From positions 1 through 7,252 of the forward strand of contig JAFDKD010000129.1 in assembly GCA_019307165.1 (NCBI GenBank): a stretch of 7,252 nt of DNA. The letters run 5' to 3'. This document shows positions 1-4,755 of this stretch, in pieces. Origin of the DNA: Deltaproteobacteria bacterium (GTDB taxonomy: Bacteria; Desulfobacterota; DSM-4660; Desulfatiglandales; Desulfatiglandaceae). A program made the translations under genes and the position numbers. The notes under the pieces are model-generated. The model saw nothing but the letters and a program-made list of their open reading frames with translations, was not told the DNA's origin and ran no database searches. How positions within the stretch are numbered: position 1 is the first letter of the stretch; the number at the start of each line of letters is the position of its first letter.

Positions 1-30
1 GCTTCGCAGCTACGCCGTGGCAAGCAGTGT

Positions 31-149
31 TCAGGTGTCAGTAGGAATAATAGACTTCGACGCCGCTGTGTGTTGCTGAAATTGCCCCCACTTGATTTTC
101 CAGCATTTGCTTAAAACAAATCCTTTCCTGACACCTGACACCCGACACC
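31..149. repeat. Heptamer TGACACC repeats with an inverted partner
   Basis: Positions 129-149 hold three in-phase heptamers: TGACACC twice, then CGACACC. The 11-mer TCAGGTGTCAG at 31-41 is the exact reverse complement of 128-138, so the two could pair across about 86 bases. The rest of 1-186 shows no convincing coding region on either strand. The tract lies downstream of bamA, beyond its 3' hairpins, and may be an intergenic repeat of the same general kind as the other periodic tracts in the window. Function unknown. Confidence 0.6.
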
Positions 150-186
150 TAATGGGTGCATCACTTACAGGACTTGGTAATTGCAA

Positions 187-241
187 GGCCCCCTATGGGG
201 GCGGCCTAAAAGCCGGGTCCTATGGACCCGGATCTTTACTC
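187..241 (-). repeat. 55-nt double-hairpin repeat, copy 1 (3' end of bamA)
   Basis: This segment aligns without gaps to 4701-4755 with 9 mismatches in 55 positions. On the minus strand it begins with the last Glu codon and TAA of bamA. It then folds into a perfect hairpin at 213-231 (8-bp stem, 3-nt loop) and a second at 188-202 (6-bp stem, 3-nt loop). A weak GGCT/GGCC stem can form between them. There is no T-run after either stem, so it is not a classical intrinsic terminator, although it could stabilise the 3' end of the mRNA. It resembles REP-like palindromic elements in design; that comparison is inference. Confidence 0.8.
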
Positions 242-1378
242 TTTTGGTTTCCCCATAACCTCGGCGAACATCTCCATGTCCCAGGTCTTGCACTCGGCAA
301 TATTCTGGCGGAACTTGATGAAGTCGATCACATCCCGGCCCGTGATCTTTTTGCTGTTGAAAGCGCCGAACCCGAGGAAGGCTTCTCCGCCCATGTTGGC
401 GGCCAGCCAGTGGCGGTTGGCGTTCTTCATAATATCCCAGAAAAACTTTTTCTTCTGCCGGATGCTGTCTACGGACTTGATCAGGCAGCCGGGAAACAGG
501 TTGGCAAAGGTCCATACGATCTTGTCCACCTCTTTATCCAGGAGTTCGAAGTCTGCATTGGGTTGATGCTCCTTGACAAAGGCGCGGGCATCCTTGAGCG
601 CATCCCCGGTCTTGAACTCGCCGTAAACGATCTCGCCGTCATCCACATACCTGTCGGTGATGACCATGGGGTTCCTGACCCATTCGCCGTCCACTTTCAG
701 GACCGGCGCCACCTTGCTGACAAGGGTCTTGGCCTTCATCTTATAGGCGGACCACATTTCGCAGGACACACAGTTCCACATGGCATCCTCGATGCCGAGA
801 TACCAGGGGAGGAAGTCGGATGATCCCCCGTCCGGCGCAGATCCGTGCCGTGGACCCGCCTGCCCGAATATCGCCAGATCGGAAGCCAGTGTCAGGTCGC
901 AGGCCATGCCGATCTCCTGTCCGCCGGCCACGCGCATGCCGTTGACCCGGCAGATGGTCGGCTTTTTGCACATCAGGATGGCATCCACCATGCCGTTGAA
1001 CAGTTCCATGTACTGCCCGTACTCGTCGGACCTGAGACTGTAAAATTCGCTATACTCCTTGGTGTTGCCGCCGGTGCAGAATGCGTAGGGACCGGTGCCG
1101 GTAAACACCACCGCGACGACGCTACGGTCCAGCGATGCGTTCTGAAACGCGGCGATCACGCCCTTGGTCATTTCCGTGGTATAGGAATTGTACTGCCTGG
1201 GATTGTTCAGACGGACCCAGGCCACATTAAGGCCTTCCACCACATTCCCGTCAGGGCCCTTGAGGGGGCGCTTTTCAAAGACCGCGCAGGGGGCGTCGTC
1301 ATCCGATCCCCAGTGAACGTCGGTATGAAGCTGGTGGTCCTTGATCTCATTGTCTCTCGGTAACCATTCTAAGGCCAT
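236..1378 (-). CDS. bamA: 6-oxocyclohex-1-ene-1-carbonyl-CoA hydrolase (BamA/Oah)
   Basis: This is a crotonase-superfamily enzyme of 380 residues, the usual size for BamA/Oah (about 375-380). Known family members add water to 6-oxocyclohex-1-ene-1-carbonyl-CoA and hydrolyse the ring C-C bond, giving 3-hydroxypimelyl-CoA, in the cytoplasm, during anaerobic benzoyl-CoA breakdown. The crotonase core spans about residues 50-225. It has the oxyanion-hole segments FCTGGN at 100-105 and RVAGGQEIG at 149-157, plus the family-typical N-terminal and C-terminal extensions. The ATG is preceded by GGAGG at 6-nt spacing (minus strand, just right of 1378). It is the second gene after the SDR, 134 nt downstream of it, with no clear promoter of its own. 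The last Glu codon and stop lie inside a 55-nt repeat shared with rsmD. Other bam genes are not in the window. Identification rests on recognising the sequence and is firm at family level. Confidence 0.93.
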   Translation of the reverse strand: MALEWLPRDNEIKDHQLHTDVHWGSDDDAPCAVFEKRPLKGPDGNVVEGLNVAWVRLNNPRQYNSYTTEMTKGVIAAFQNASLDRSVVAVVFTGTGPYAFCTGGNTKEYSEFYSLRSDEYGQYMELFNGMVDAILMCKKPTICRVNGMRVAGGQEIGMACDLTLASDLAIFGQAGPRHGSAPDGGSSDFLPWYLGIEDAMWNCVSCEMWSAYKMKAKTLVSKVAPVLKVDGEWVRNPMVITDRYVDDGEIVYGEFKTGDALKDARAFVKEHQPNADFELLDKEVDKIVWTFANLFPGCLIKSVDSIRQKKKFFWDIMKNANRHWLAANMGGEAFLGFGAFNSKKITGRDVIDFIKFRQNIAECKTWDMEMFAEVMGKPKE

Positions 1379-1450
1379 GGTGTTCCTCCCATCCTTTGTA
1401 GTTTTTAATCGTTAGGTTTCTATATTTTAATTTTTGACAAGTTTTTCTAG

Positions 1451-1511
1451 ATCCAAAATTCTAAATTTCAAATTCTCAATTCCCTCTGCCCTGCGCCCTG
1501 ATCCCTGCGCC
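1451..1511. repeat. Heptamer array between the SDR gene and bamA
   Basis: A run with a 7-nt period continues for about 60 bases in one phase. On the plus strand the left part has units like ATTCTAA, ATTTCAA and ATTCTCA. The right part repeats CCCT every 7 nt, at 1482, 1489, 1496 and 1503, with units such as CCCTGCG and CCCTGAT. The array abuts the SDR stop codon (1513-1515) almost directly. The sequence content changes from AT-rich to GC-rich while the phase is kept. Function unknown. Confidence 0.75.
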
Positions 1512-1512
1512 A

Positions 1513-2265
1513 TTATATCATTCCATACCCACCATCCACACAGATAAGCTGTCCGGTGATATAGTCGCTTTCGTCTGAACCCAGGAACACGAACATGGGG
1601 GTGACGTCCTCCGGTTGACCGAAACGTTTCAGGAGGATGCGGTTCATGTATACTTCGCTGTATTTTTCATCCGAGGTGATCTTTTCGGACATGCCCATGG
1701 CGAGGATGCCGATGGAAATGACATTGGCGCATACCTTGAATCGCGCCAGTTCTCTGGCAATGGACTTGGTCAGGCTGATGACCCCGCCCTTGGCGGCGCT
1801 GTAATTCACTTGTCCCACGGTCCCTACCACACCGGCCACGGATGTCACATTGATGATTTTGCCGCTGTTTTGTTCTTTCATCATCCTGCCTGCGGCCTGG
1901 GAGCAGAGAAAGGCGCCTTTGAGATGGATATCGACCACCTCGTCCCACTGGGTCTCTTCCATTTTGAGGAGCATGGAAGGCCGCGTGAAGCCCGCGTTGT
2001 TCACCAGGATATCCACTCTTCCGAATGTTTCCCGGGCCTGGTCGAACATGGCGCCTACCTGGGACTTGTCGGCCACGTCCGCCTTGACGGCAATAGCCTT
2101 CCGCCCCATGGCCTCTATTTCCGCTACGACTTCCTCGGCCGCCTTGGGGCTGGAACTGTAGTTTACGACCACATCGGCGCCTTCGCGGGCGTATGCCAGC
2201 GCCACCGCAGCGCCGACTCCGCGGCTGCTCCCCGTCACCAGTGAAACTTTGTCTGTTAATCTCAT
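1513..2265 (-). CDS. Short-chain dehydrogenase/reductase, FabG/BadH-like
   Basis: A classical SDR of 250 residues, the standard length. The Rossmann nucleotide-binding motif TGSSRGVG is at residues 11-18, NNAG at 89-92, catalytic Ser at about 142, and YSAAK with Tyr155 and Lys159. A C-terminal DYITGQLICVDGGYGM segment is typical of FabG relatives. Two usual positions differ: the Asn of the catalytic tetrad appears as His114 (VDIHLKG), and the conserved PG after the active site reads IG (ISIGILAMG). The ATG has AAAGGG about 7 nt upstream. It is the first gene of a probable two-gene transcript with bamA. A role in the benzoyl-CoA route, for example oxidising 3-hydroxypimelyl-CoA or an alicyclic hydroxyacyl-CoA as BadH does, is suggested by context only. 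A 3-oxoacyl-ACP reductase is the alternative. The known 6-hydroxycyclohexenecarbonyl-CoA dehydrogenases (Had/BamQ) belong to a different, medium-chain family. Confidence 0.88.
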   Translation of the reverse strand: MRLTDKVSLVTGSSRGVGAAVALAYAREGADVVVNYSSSPKAAEEVVAEIEAMGRKAIAVKADVADKSQVGAMFDQARETFGRVDILVNNAGFTRPSMLLKMEETQWDEVVDIHLKGAFLCSQAAGRMMKEQNSGKIINVTSVAGVVGTVGQVNYSAAKGGVISLTKSIARELARFKVCANVISIGILAMGMSEKITSDEKYSEVYMNRILLKRFGQPEDVTPMFVFLGSDESDYITGQLICVDGGYGMI

Positions 2266-2279
2266 AGGTTAGCCCTTTC

Positions 2280-2294
2280 CATCCCTATGGGATG
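2280..2294 (-). promoter_or_regulatory. Hairpin abutting the SDR ribosome binding site
   Basis: CATCCC and GGGATG form a perfect 6-bp stem with a 3-nt loop. On the mRNA it lies directly upstream of the AAAGGG ribosome binding site (2273-2278) of the SDR gene. Its CCTATGG core and 3-nt loop match the hairpins at the 3' end of bamA. It could influence translation initiation or be a remnant of a palindromic repeat. Confidence 0.45.
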
Positions 2295-2299
2295 CCGTT

Positions 2300-2438
2300 G
2301 ATGTTCCCTGATCCACCATCAAGGCGCCATCTGCTTTGTTCCCTTCGATCGCTCCTCCCTGCGACGTAAAATTCATACGTCTCAGTCGTCGCTCCTCGGC
2401 GCCTCACATCTGGCACCTTGCTGGTGATCAGGAATGTC
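2300..2438. repeat. 139-bp near-palindromic element in the SDR leader
   Basis: The outer arms at 2300-2329 and 2411-2438 are imperfect inverted repeats; both read roughly TTCCTGATCACCA then CAAGGYGCC, with two one-base bulges. Inside is a shorter perfect stem, GACGTA at 2363-2368 with TACGTC at 2376-2381. There is also a direct repeat of CGCTCCTC, at 2350-2357 and 2390-2397. No ORF worth calling lies within it. The form fits a non-autonomous palindromic repeat (MITE-like) or a structured leader RNA; no flanking target duplication was recognised. It belongs to the 586-base gene-free stretch 2266-2851. Confidence 0.6.
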
Positions 2439-2470
2439 GCAAATATACCCGGCAAAAAAGCCGAAGGGCG

Positions 2471-2487
2471 AATTTCACGGTGAATTT
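2471..2487. promoter_or_regulatory. Dyad-symmetric operator candidate
   Basis: The 17-bp sequence AATTTCACGGTGAATTT is a near-perfect dyad centred at 2479. It lies about 30-50 nt downstream of the predicted start of the SDR-bamA transcript, a position where a repressor could bind. The regulator is unknown, and chance symmetry is possible. Confidence 0.3.
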
Positions 2488-2520
2488 GGGATGTGAGTGT
2501 TTAATTGCCCGTTTGATATG

Positions 2521-2554
2521 GTTACATTATAGTTACAATATAGTTACATCCAGA
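2521..2554 (-). promoter_or_regulatory. Candidate SDR-bamA promoter with three TGTAAC boxes
   Basis: GTTACA occurs at 2521, 2532 and 2543 on the plus strand (TGTAAC on the minus strand), exactly 11 bp apart, so all on one helix face. A perfect minus-strand -10 box TATAAT lies at 2531-2526, between the boxes. The -35 at about 2549-2554 is poor (TCTGGA), as expected for an activated or tightly regulated promoter. Transcription would start near 2519, leaving a leader of about 250 nt before the SDR ATG. The boxes may be an operator for a local regulator of aromatic catabolism; this is inference. Confidence 0.45.
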
Positions 2555-2603
2555 ATTTAGAGAAAACGAAAAATCATGTCAAGAAAAAATGGCGGTTTTC
2601 AGG

Positions 2604-2632
2604 TTGAATTAACTCGGTCAATTGAAGATACT
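2604..2632 (+). promoter_or_regulatory. Possible rlpA promoter
   Basis: TTGAAT at 2604-2609, a 17-nt spacer, then GATACT at 2627-2632. Each box matches the sigma70 consensus at four of six positions. Transcription would begin just before the hexamer array, which would then form most of the rlpA leader. Weak evidence. Confidence 0.3.
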
Positions 2633-2642
2633 TAAAGGGATA

Positions 2643-2768
2643 GGCCGAGGTTAAGAGAAAAAAAGGTTGAGGCTAAGGTTAAGGCTGAGGCTGAGAGAAA
2701 AGATGGGTCGGGGTTAGGGCTGAGGTTGAGAATAAGTATAGGTCCAGGTTAAGGCTGAGGTTGAGAAG
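2643..2768 (+). repeat. GGYYRA hexamer array, rlpA upstream region
   Basis: Four blocks of tandem hexamers (GGTTGA, GGCTGA, GGTTAA, GGCTAA, GGCCGA) lie at 2643-2654, 2665-2694, about 2705-2729 and 2741-2764. Each is followed by a purine run of the GAGAAAA, GAATAAG or GAAG type. Nearly all differences between hexamers are transitions. The G-rich strand is the rlpA sense strand, with GG pairs every six bases that could form two-layer quadruplexes. No protein is encoded here on either strand. Confidence 0.85.
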
Positions 2769-2800
2769 TCAATTGGAAAACTTGCCGGCATGGCGCAAGC

Positions 2801-2833
2801 CTTCTCCAGCCTTAACCTCGACCTCGACCTGGC
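2801..2833 (-). repeat. GGYYRA hexamer array, inverted arm before rlpA
   Basis: The minus strand reads CCAGG, then GGTCGA, GGTCGA, GGTTAA and a GGCTGGAGAAG end. It is the inverted counterpart of 2741-2768 and shares its CCAGG start and GAGAAG end. The two arms could pair across 32 bases, forming a stem that ends about 20 nt before the rlpA start codon. Confidence 0.75.
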
Positions 2834-2851
2834 AAAGGCCAAAAAAGGCAT

Positions 2852-3649
2852 ATGGGAAAAAGAATGAGAAAACACCTTGTTTGGTTCCTTGTAATGGCGT
2901 TGGGCCTGGCCGGTTGCGCCGCAAAGCGGGACCGTGTCCCCGATACGTCGCCCTCCCGGAAAAAGCTCATTGTCCTTCCCGCTAAGACGCAGGACCCCAA
3001 ACTCAAGCCCTATGTGGTCAACGGCGAGCGCTACTACCCCATTCCCGACGCCGAAGGGTTCGTCCAGTTCGGGAAGGCCTCCTGGTATGGAAAAAAATTT
3101 CATGGGCGGCCGACGGCCAATGGAGAGACCTTCGACATGTACAAAAAGACGGCCGCCCACAAGACCCTGCCGCTGGGTACTTGGGTCAGGGTGGTGAACC
3201 TGGCCACGAAAAAGGAAATTGTTCTGAGGATCAATGACCGGGGTCCTTTTGTTAAGGGGCGGGTTATCGATCTGTCCTACGCCGCGGCCAAGGAATTCGG
3301 GCTGGTGGGTCCGGGCGTTGCGAAAGTGAAGGTGGTGGCCCTGGGAAAGGAAGTCGGGACCATGCAATCGCCCTTGGGCGTCCGTCCGGTTATCGAGGTC
3401 CAGGACCTCAAGCATGGGGAATTTACGGTTCAGGTAGGGGCGTTTAAAGACAGGCGCAATGCCCTCAGGCTGGCCGACCGCCTGGAAGTCATATTCGATT
3501 ATGTGGAGATTTCGGTCAACGAAGATCCGGATAAAGGCATGCTTTACCGGGTGCGGGTCTCAAAGTCCGGTACGCTGGAAGTGGCTGGAAAAGTAGAGGA
3601 AAAACTGGAGCAAATGGGTTTTGATCAAGCGTTTATAGTGAGCCTTTAA
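2852..3649 (+). CDS. rlpA: RlpA-like septal ring lytic transglycosylase lipoprotein
   Basis: A 265-residue protein with a lipoprotein signal peptide: basic N-terminus, hydrophobic residues about 9-20 and lipobox LAGC with Cys22, so it is probably anchored in the outer membrane. The double-psi beta-barrel (RlpA/DPBB) spans about residues 70-165: GKASWYGKKFHGRPTANG, then the likely catalytic His103 (AAHKTLPLGT) and Asp129 (INDRGPF). A SPOR domain at about 188-265 should bind denuded glycan strands at the division septum. Known RlpA enzymes cleave such strands to help daughter cells separate. Start choice is uncertain: ATG 2852 has only AAGG very close upstream. ATG 2864 in the same frame has GGGA at about 6-nt spacing and still leaves an intact signal peptide. 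The stop is one base from that of the convergent ihfA-like gene. Confidence 0.93.
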   Translation: MGKRMRKHLVWFLVMALGLAGCAAKRDRVPDTSPSRKKLIVLPAKTQDPKLKPYVVNGERYYPIPDAEGFVQFGKASWYGKKFHGRPTANGETFDMYKKTAAHKTLPLGTWVRVVNLATKKEIVLRINDRGPFVKGRVIDLSYAAAKEFGLVGPGVAKVKVVALGKEVGTMQSPLGVRPVIEVQDLKHGEFTVQVGAFKDRRNALRLADRLEVIFDYVEISVNEDPDKGMLYRVRVSKSGTLEVAGKVEEKLEQMGFDQAFIVSL

Positions 3650-3650
3650 A

Positions 3651-3932
3651 TTATTTATTTATTTTGTCGCGAAGAACGCCGGATGCCTTGAATACGACCA
3701 CCCGCCTGGCCCTGAGTTGAAGGTCCGCGGTTGTTTGCGGGTTTCTCCCTCTCCTTTCGGCTTTGTCCTTTACGATGAATTTGCCAAAGCCGCTGATGAG
3801 GAGGTCGTCGTTGTTTTCCAGGACCTGTTTGAAGATTTCGAAAAGATTTTCGACGACAGAGCGAGATTGGTTCTTACTCAGCCCGACCTGGTGGTAGATG
3901 CTGTTGATGATCTTTTCTTTGGTCAATGCCAC
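3651..3932 (-). CDS. ihfA: HU/IHF family DNA-binding protein, IHF alpha-like
   Basis: A 93-residue protein of the bacterial histone-like family that bends DNA as a dimer in the nucleoid. From GTG 3932 the protein begins V(M)ALTKEKI, matching the start of E. coli IhfA (MALTKAEM). GGGGGAGG lies about 8 nt upstream of that GTG. An in-frame ATG at 3986 would add 18 unconserved residues and is less likely. The beta-arm motif RGRNPQT has Pro65, the residue that intercalates into DNA in IHF, followed by ARRVVVFKAS. IHF subunits and HU are close relatives; resemblance is strongest to IHF alpha, so the symbol is probable rather than certain. The pheT neighbour usual in gammaproteobacteria is absent. 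The gene appears to have its own promoter overlapping the end of coaD. Confidence 0.88.
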   Translation of the reverse strand: MALTKEKIINSIYHQVGLSKNQSRSVVENLFEIFKQVLENNDDLLISGFGKFIVKDKAERRGRNPQTTADLQLRARRVVVFKASGVLRDKINK

Positions 3933-3998
3933 CGTTTTCCCCTCCCCCTTCAGACATCCCGAGACAAAATACCTTCTATTTCCCATTCGTTAGCTGGG

Positions 3999-4027
3999 AA
4001 TATGGCCCAAGCCGGTGGTGCTGTCAA
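3999..4027 (-). promoter_or_regulatory. Sigma70-type promoter for the ihfA-like gene
   Basis: On the minus strand a perfect -35 TTGACA (4027-4022), a 17-nt spacer and a -10 CATATT (4004-3999, four of six). The -35 overlaps the coaD stop codon TGA. Transcription would start near 3992, about 60 nt before GTG 3932, which supports that start over the ATG at 3986. Confidence 0.55.
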
Positions 4028-4521
4028 GTTTTTTTTAGGTGGCCGAATTTTTCTTTCAGTTTGTCGTTGACCACCTTCGGAACCAGGCCGGCCACATCTC
4101 CCCCAAAGCTTGCAGCCTCTTTGATGATGGTGGAACTGGTGTAAAACCATTTGTAATCCGTCATGAGAAATATGGACTGGACATCGTGATTGAGTTTTCG
4201 GTTCATCAGGGCCATTTGGAACTCGTATTCGAAATCGGAAAGGGCCCTCAGTCCCCTCAGCACGACTTTGGATTTTTTTTTCACCGCATAATCGACGAGC
4301 AAACCGTCGAATGTATCGACTTCGATATTGGGCACGGACTTGAGCGACTCATTAATCATCTCAATTCTTTCATCCACCGTAAATAGCGGATTTTTTTTCG
4401 GATTGTTTAGAATCGCAATGATGACGTTGTCGAAGATGTGCCGAGCTCTGCTCACAATACTCAGGTGCCCGTTGGTAATGGGGTCGAAAAAGCCCGGATA
4501 GATTGCCGTGTTCTGACTCAT
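4024..4521 (-). CDS. coaD: Phosphopantetheine adenylyltransferase
   Basis: This enzyme transfers AMP from ATP to 4'-phosphopantetheine, making dephospho-CoA, the fourth step from pantothenate to CoA in the cytoplasm. At 165 residues it is of typical length (about 160). Visible motifs are the nucleotidyltransferase PGFFDPITNGHL at 9-20 with the TxGH signature (Thr16, His19), VLRGLRALSDFEYE at 87-100, which carries substrate-binding Arg residues, and YTSSTIIKE at 127-135, the counterpart of the ATP-binding SSTxxRE segment. The ATG has GGAG about 7 nt upstream. rsmD-coaD is a common pairing in bacteria, but here 228 nt of repeats separates the two genes. CoA supply would also serve the CoA-thioester route of BamA, though that link is only thematic. 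Confidence 0.97.
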   Translation of the reverse strand: MSQNTAIYPGFFDPITNGHLSIVSRARHIFDNVIIAILNNPKKNPLFTVDERIEMINESLKSVPNIEVDTFDGLLVDYAVKKKSKVVLRGLRALSDFEYEFQMALMNRKLNHDVQSIFLMTDYKWFYTSSTIIKEAASFGGDVAGLVPKVVNDKLKEKFGHLKKT

Positions 4522-4542
4522 GCTTTATCTCCATCTGCAAAA

Positions 4543-4561
4543 CCTGGTTCTCTGGACCAGG
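4543..4561 (-). promoter_or_regulatory. Hairpin before coaD, attenuator-like
   Basis: CCTGGT and ACCAGG pair as a 6-bp stem with a 7-nt loop. On the minus-strand transcript it is followed by TTTTG and then the coaD ribosome binding site. It resembles a weak intrinsic terminator, but the T-run is short. It may dampen read-through from rsmD into coaD. Confidence 0.35.
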
Positions 4562-4610
4562 TCAGAGTTTTCCGGCTGTGCCATACTGATAATGCGGACC
4601 ATGGCTTCGC

Positions 4611-4693
4611 CAGGTTGAGGTTTAGGTTGAGGTCGAGAGAAAGAGGAAGGAAACATTCATTTTGTTCTCAACCTTAGCCTTAACCTCAGCCTG
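4611..4693. repeat. Inverted pair of GGYYRA hexamer arrays between rsmD and coaD
   Basis: The plus strand has four hexamers at 4613-4636 between CAG and GAGAGAAAG. The minus strand has four hexamers at 4691-4668 between CAG and GAGAAC. The two arms align unit by unit and differ almost only by transitions, with about 30 bases between them. They could form a long imperfect hairpin in the rsmD-coaD mRNA, or a cruciform in DNA. Confidence 0.85.
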
Positions 4694-4700
4694 TTTGTTC

Positions 4701-4755
4701 GGCCACCTATGAGGGTGGCTTCAAAGCCGGGCCCCCTGGACACGGATCTTTACTC
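4701..4755 (-). repeat. 55-nt double-hairpin repeat, copy 2 (3' end of rsmD)
   Basis: About 84% identical, without gaps, to 187-241. It likewise contains the final Glu codon and TAA of the gene it follows. The distal stem GCCACC/GGTGGC (4702-4719 region) is kept despite base changes relative to copy 1, consistent with compensatory change. The proximal stem is degenerate, with one mismatch and one G-U pair. A GGCTT/AAGCC stem lies between them. It is followed downstream by the hexamer hairpin. Confidence 0.8.

Noticed and set aside
1379..1450. A separate bamA promoter (TTGTCA near 1438 with TATAGA)
   Set aside because: The spacer would be about 10 nt, too short, and no other good -10 is at proper distance.
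2300..2438. T-box or known riboswitch in the SDR leader
   Set aside because: No T-box consensus or recognisable riboswitch core was seen; symmetry fits a palindromic repeat better.
2643..2833. CRISPR array
   Set aside because: Units are 6 nt with no unique spacers of 25-40 nt, and no cas genes are near.
2714..3415. 233-codon open frame on the minus strand opposite rlpA, and similar long frames opposite bamA and the SDR gene
   Set aside because: They lie antisense to clearly conserved genes, have no recognisable motifs, and arise from codon bias of the real genes.
3933..3986. Longer ihfA-like start at ATG 3986
   Set aside because: GTG 3932 has a strong ribosome binding site and matches the family N-terminus; the extra residues are not conserved.
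4037..4708. 11-nt exact inverted match TTCGGCCACCT between the end of coaD and 4698-4708
   Set aside because: Several matches of this length are expected by chance in 7 kb, and one copy lies in conserved coaD coding sequence.
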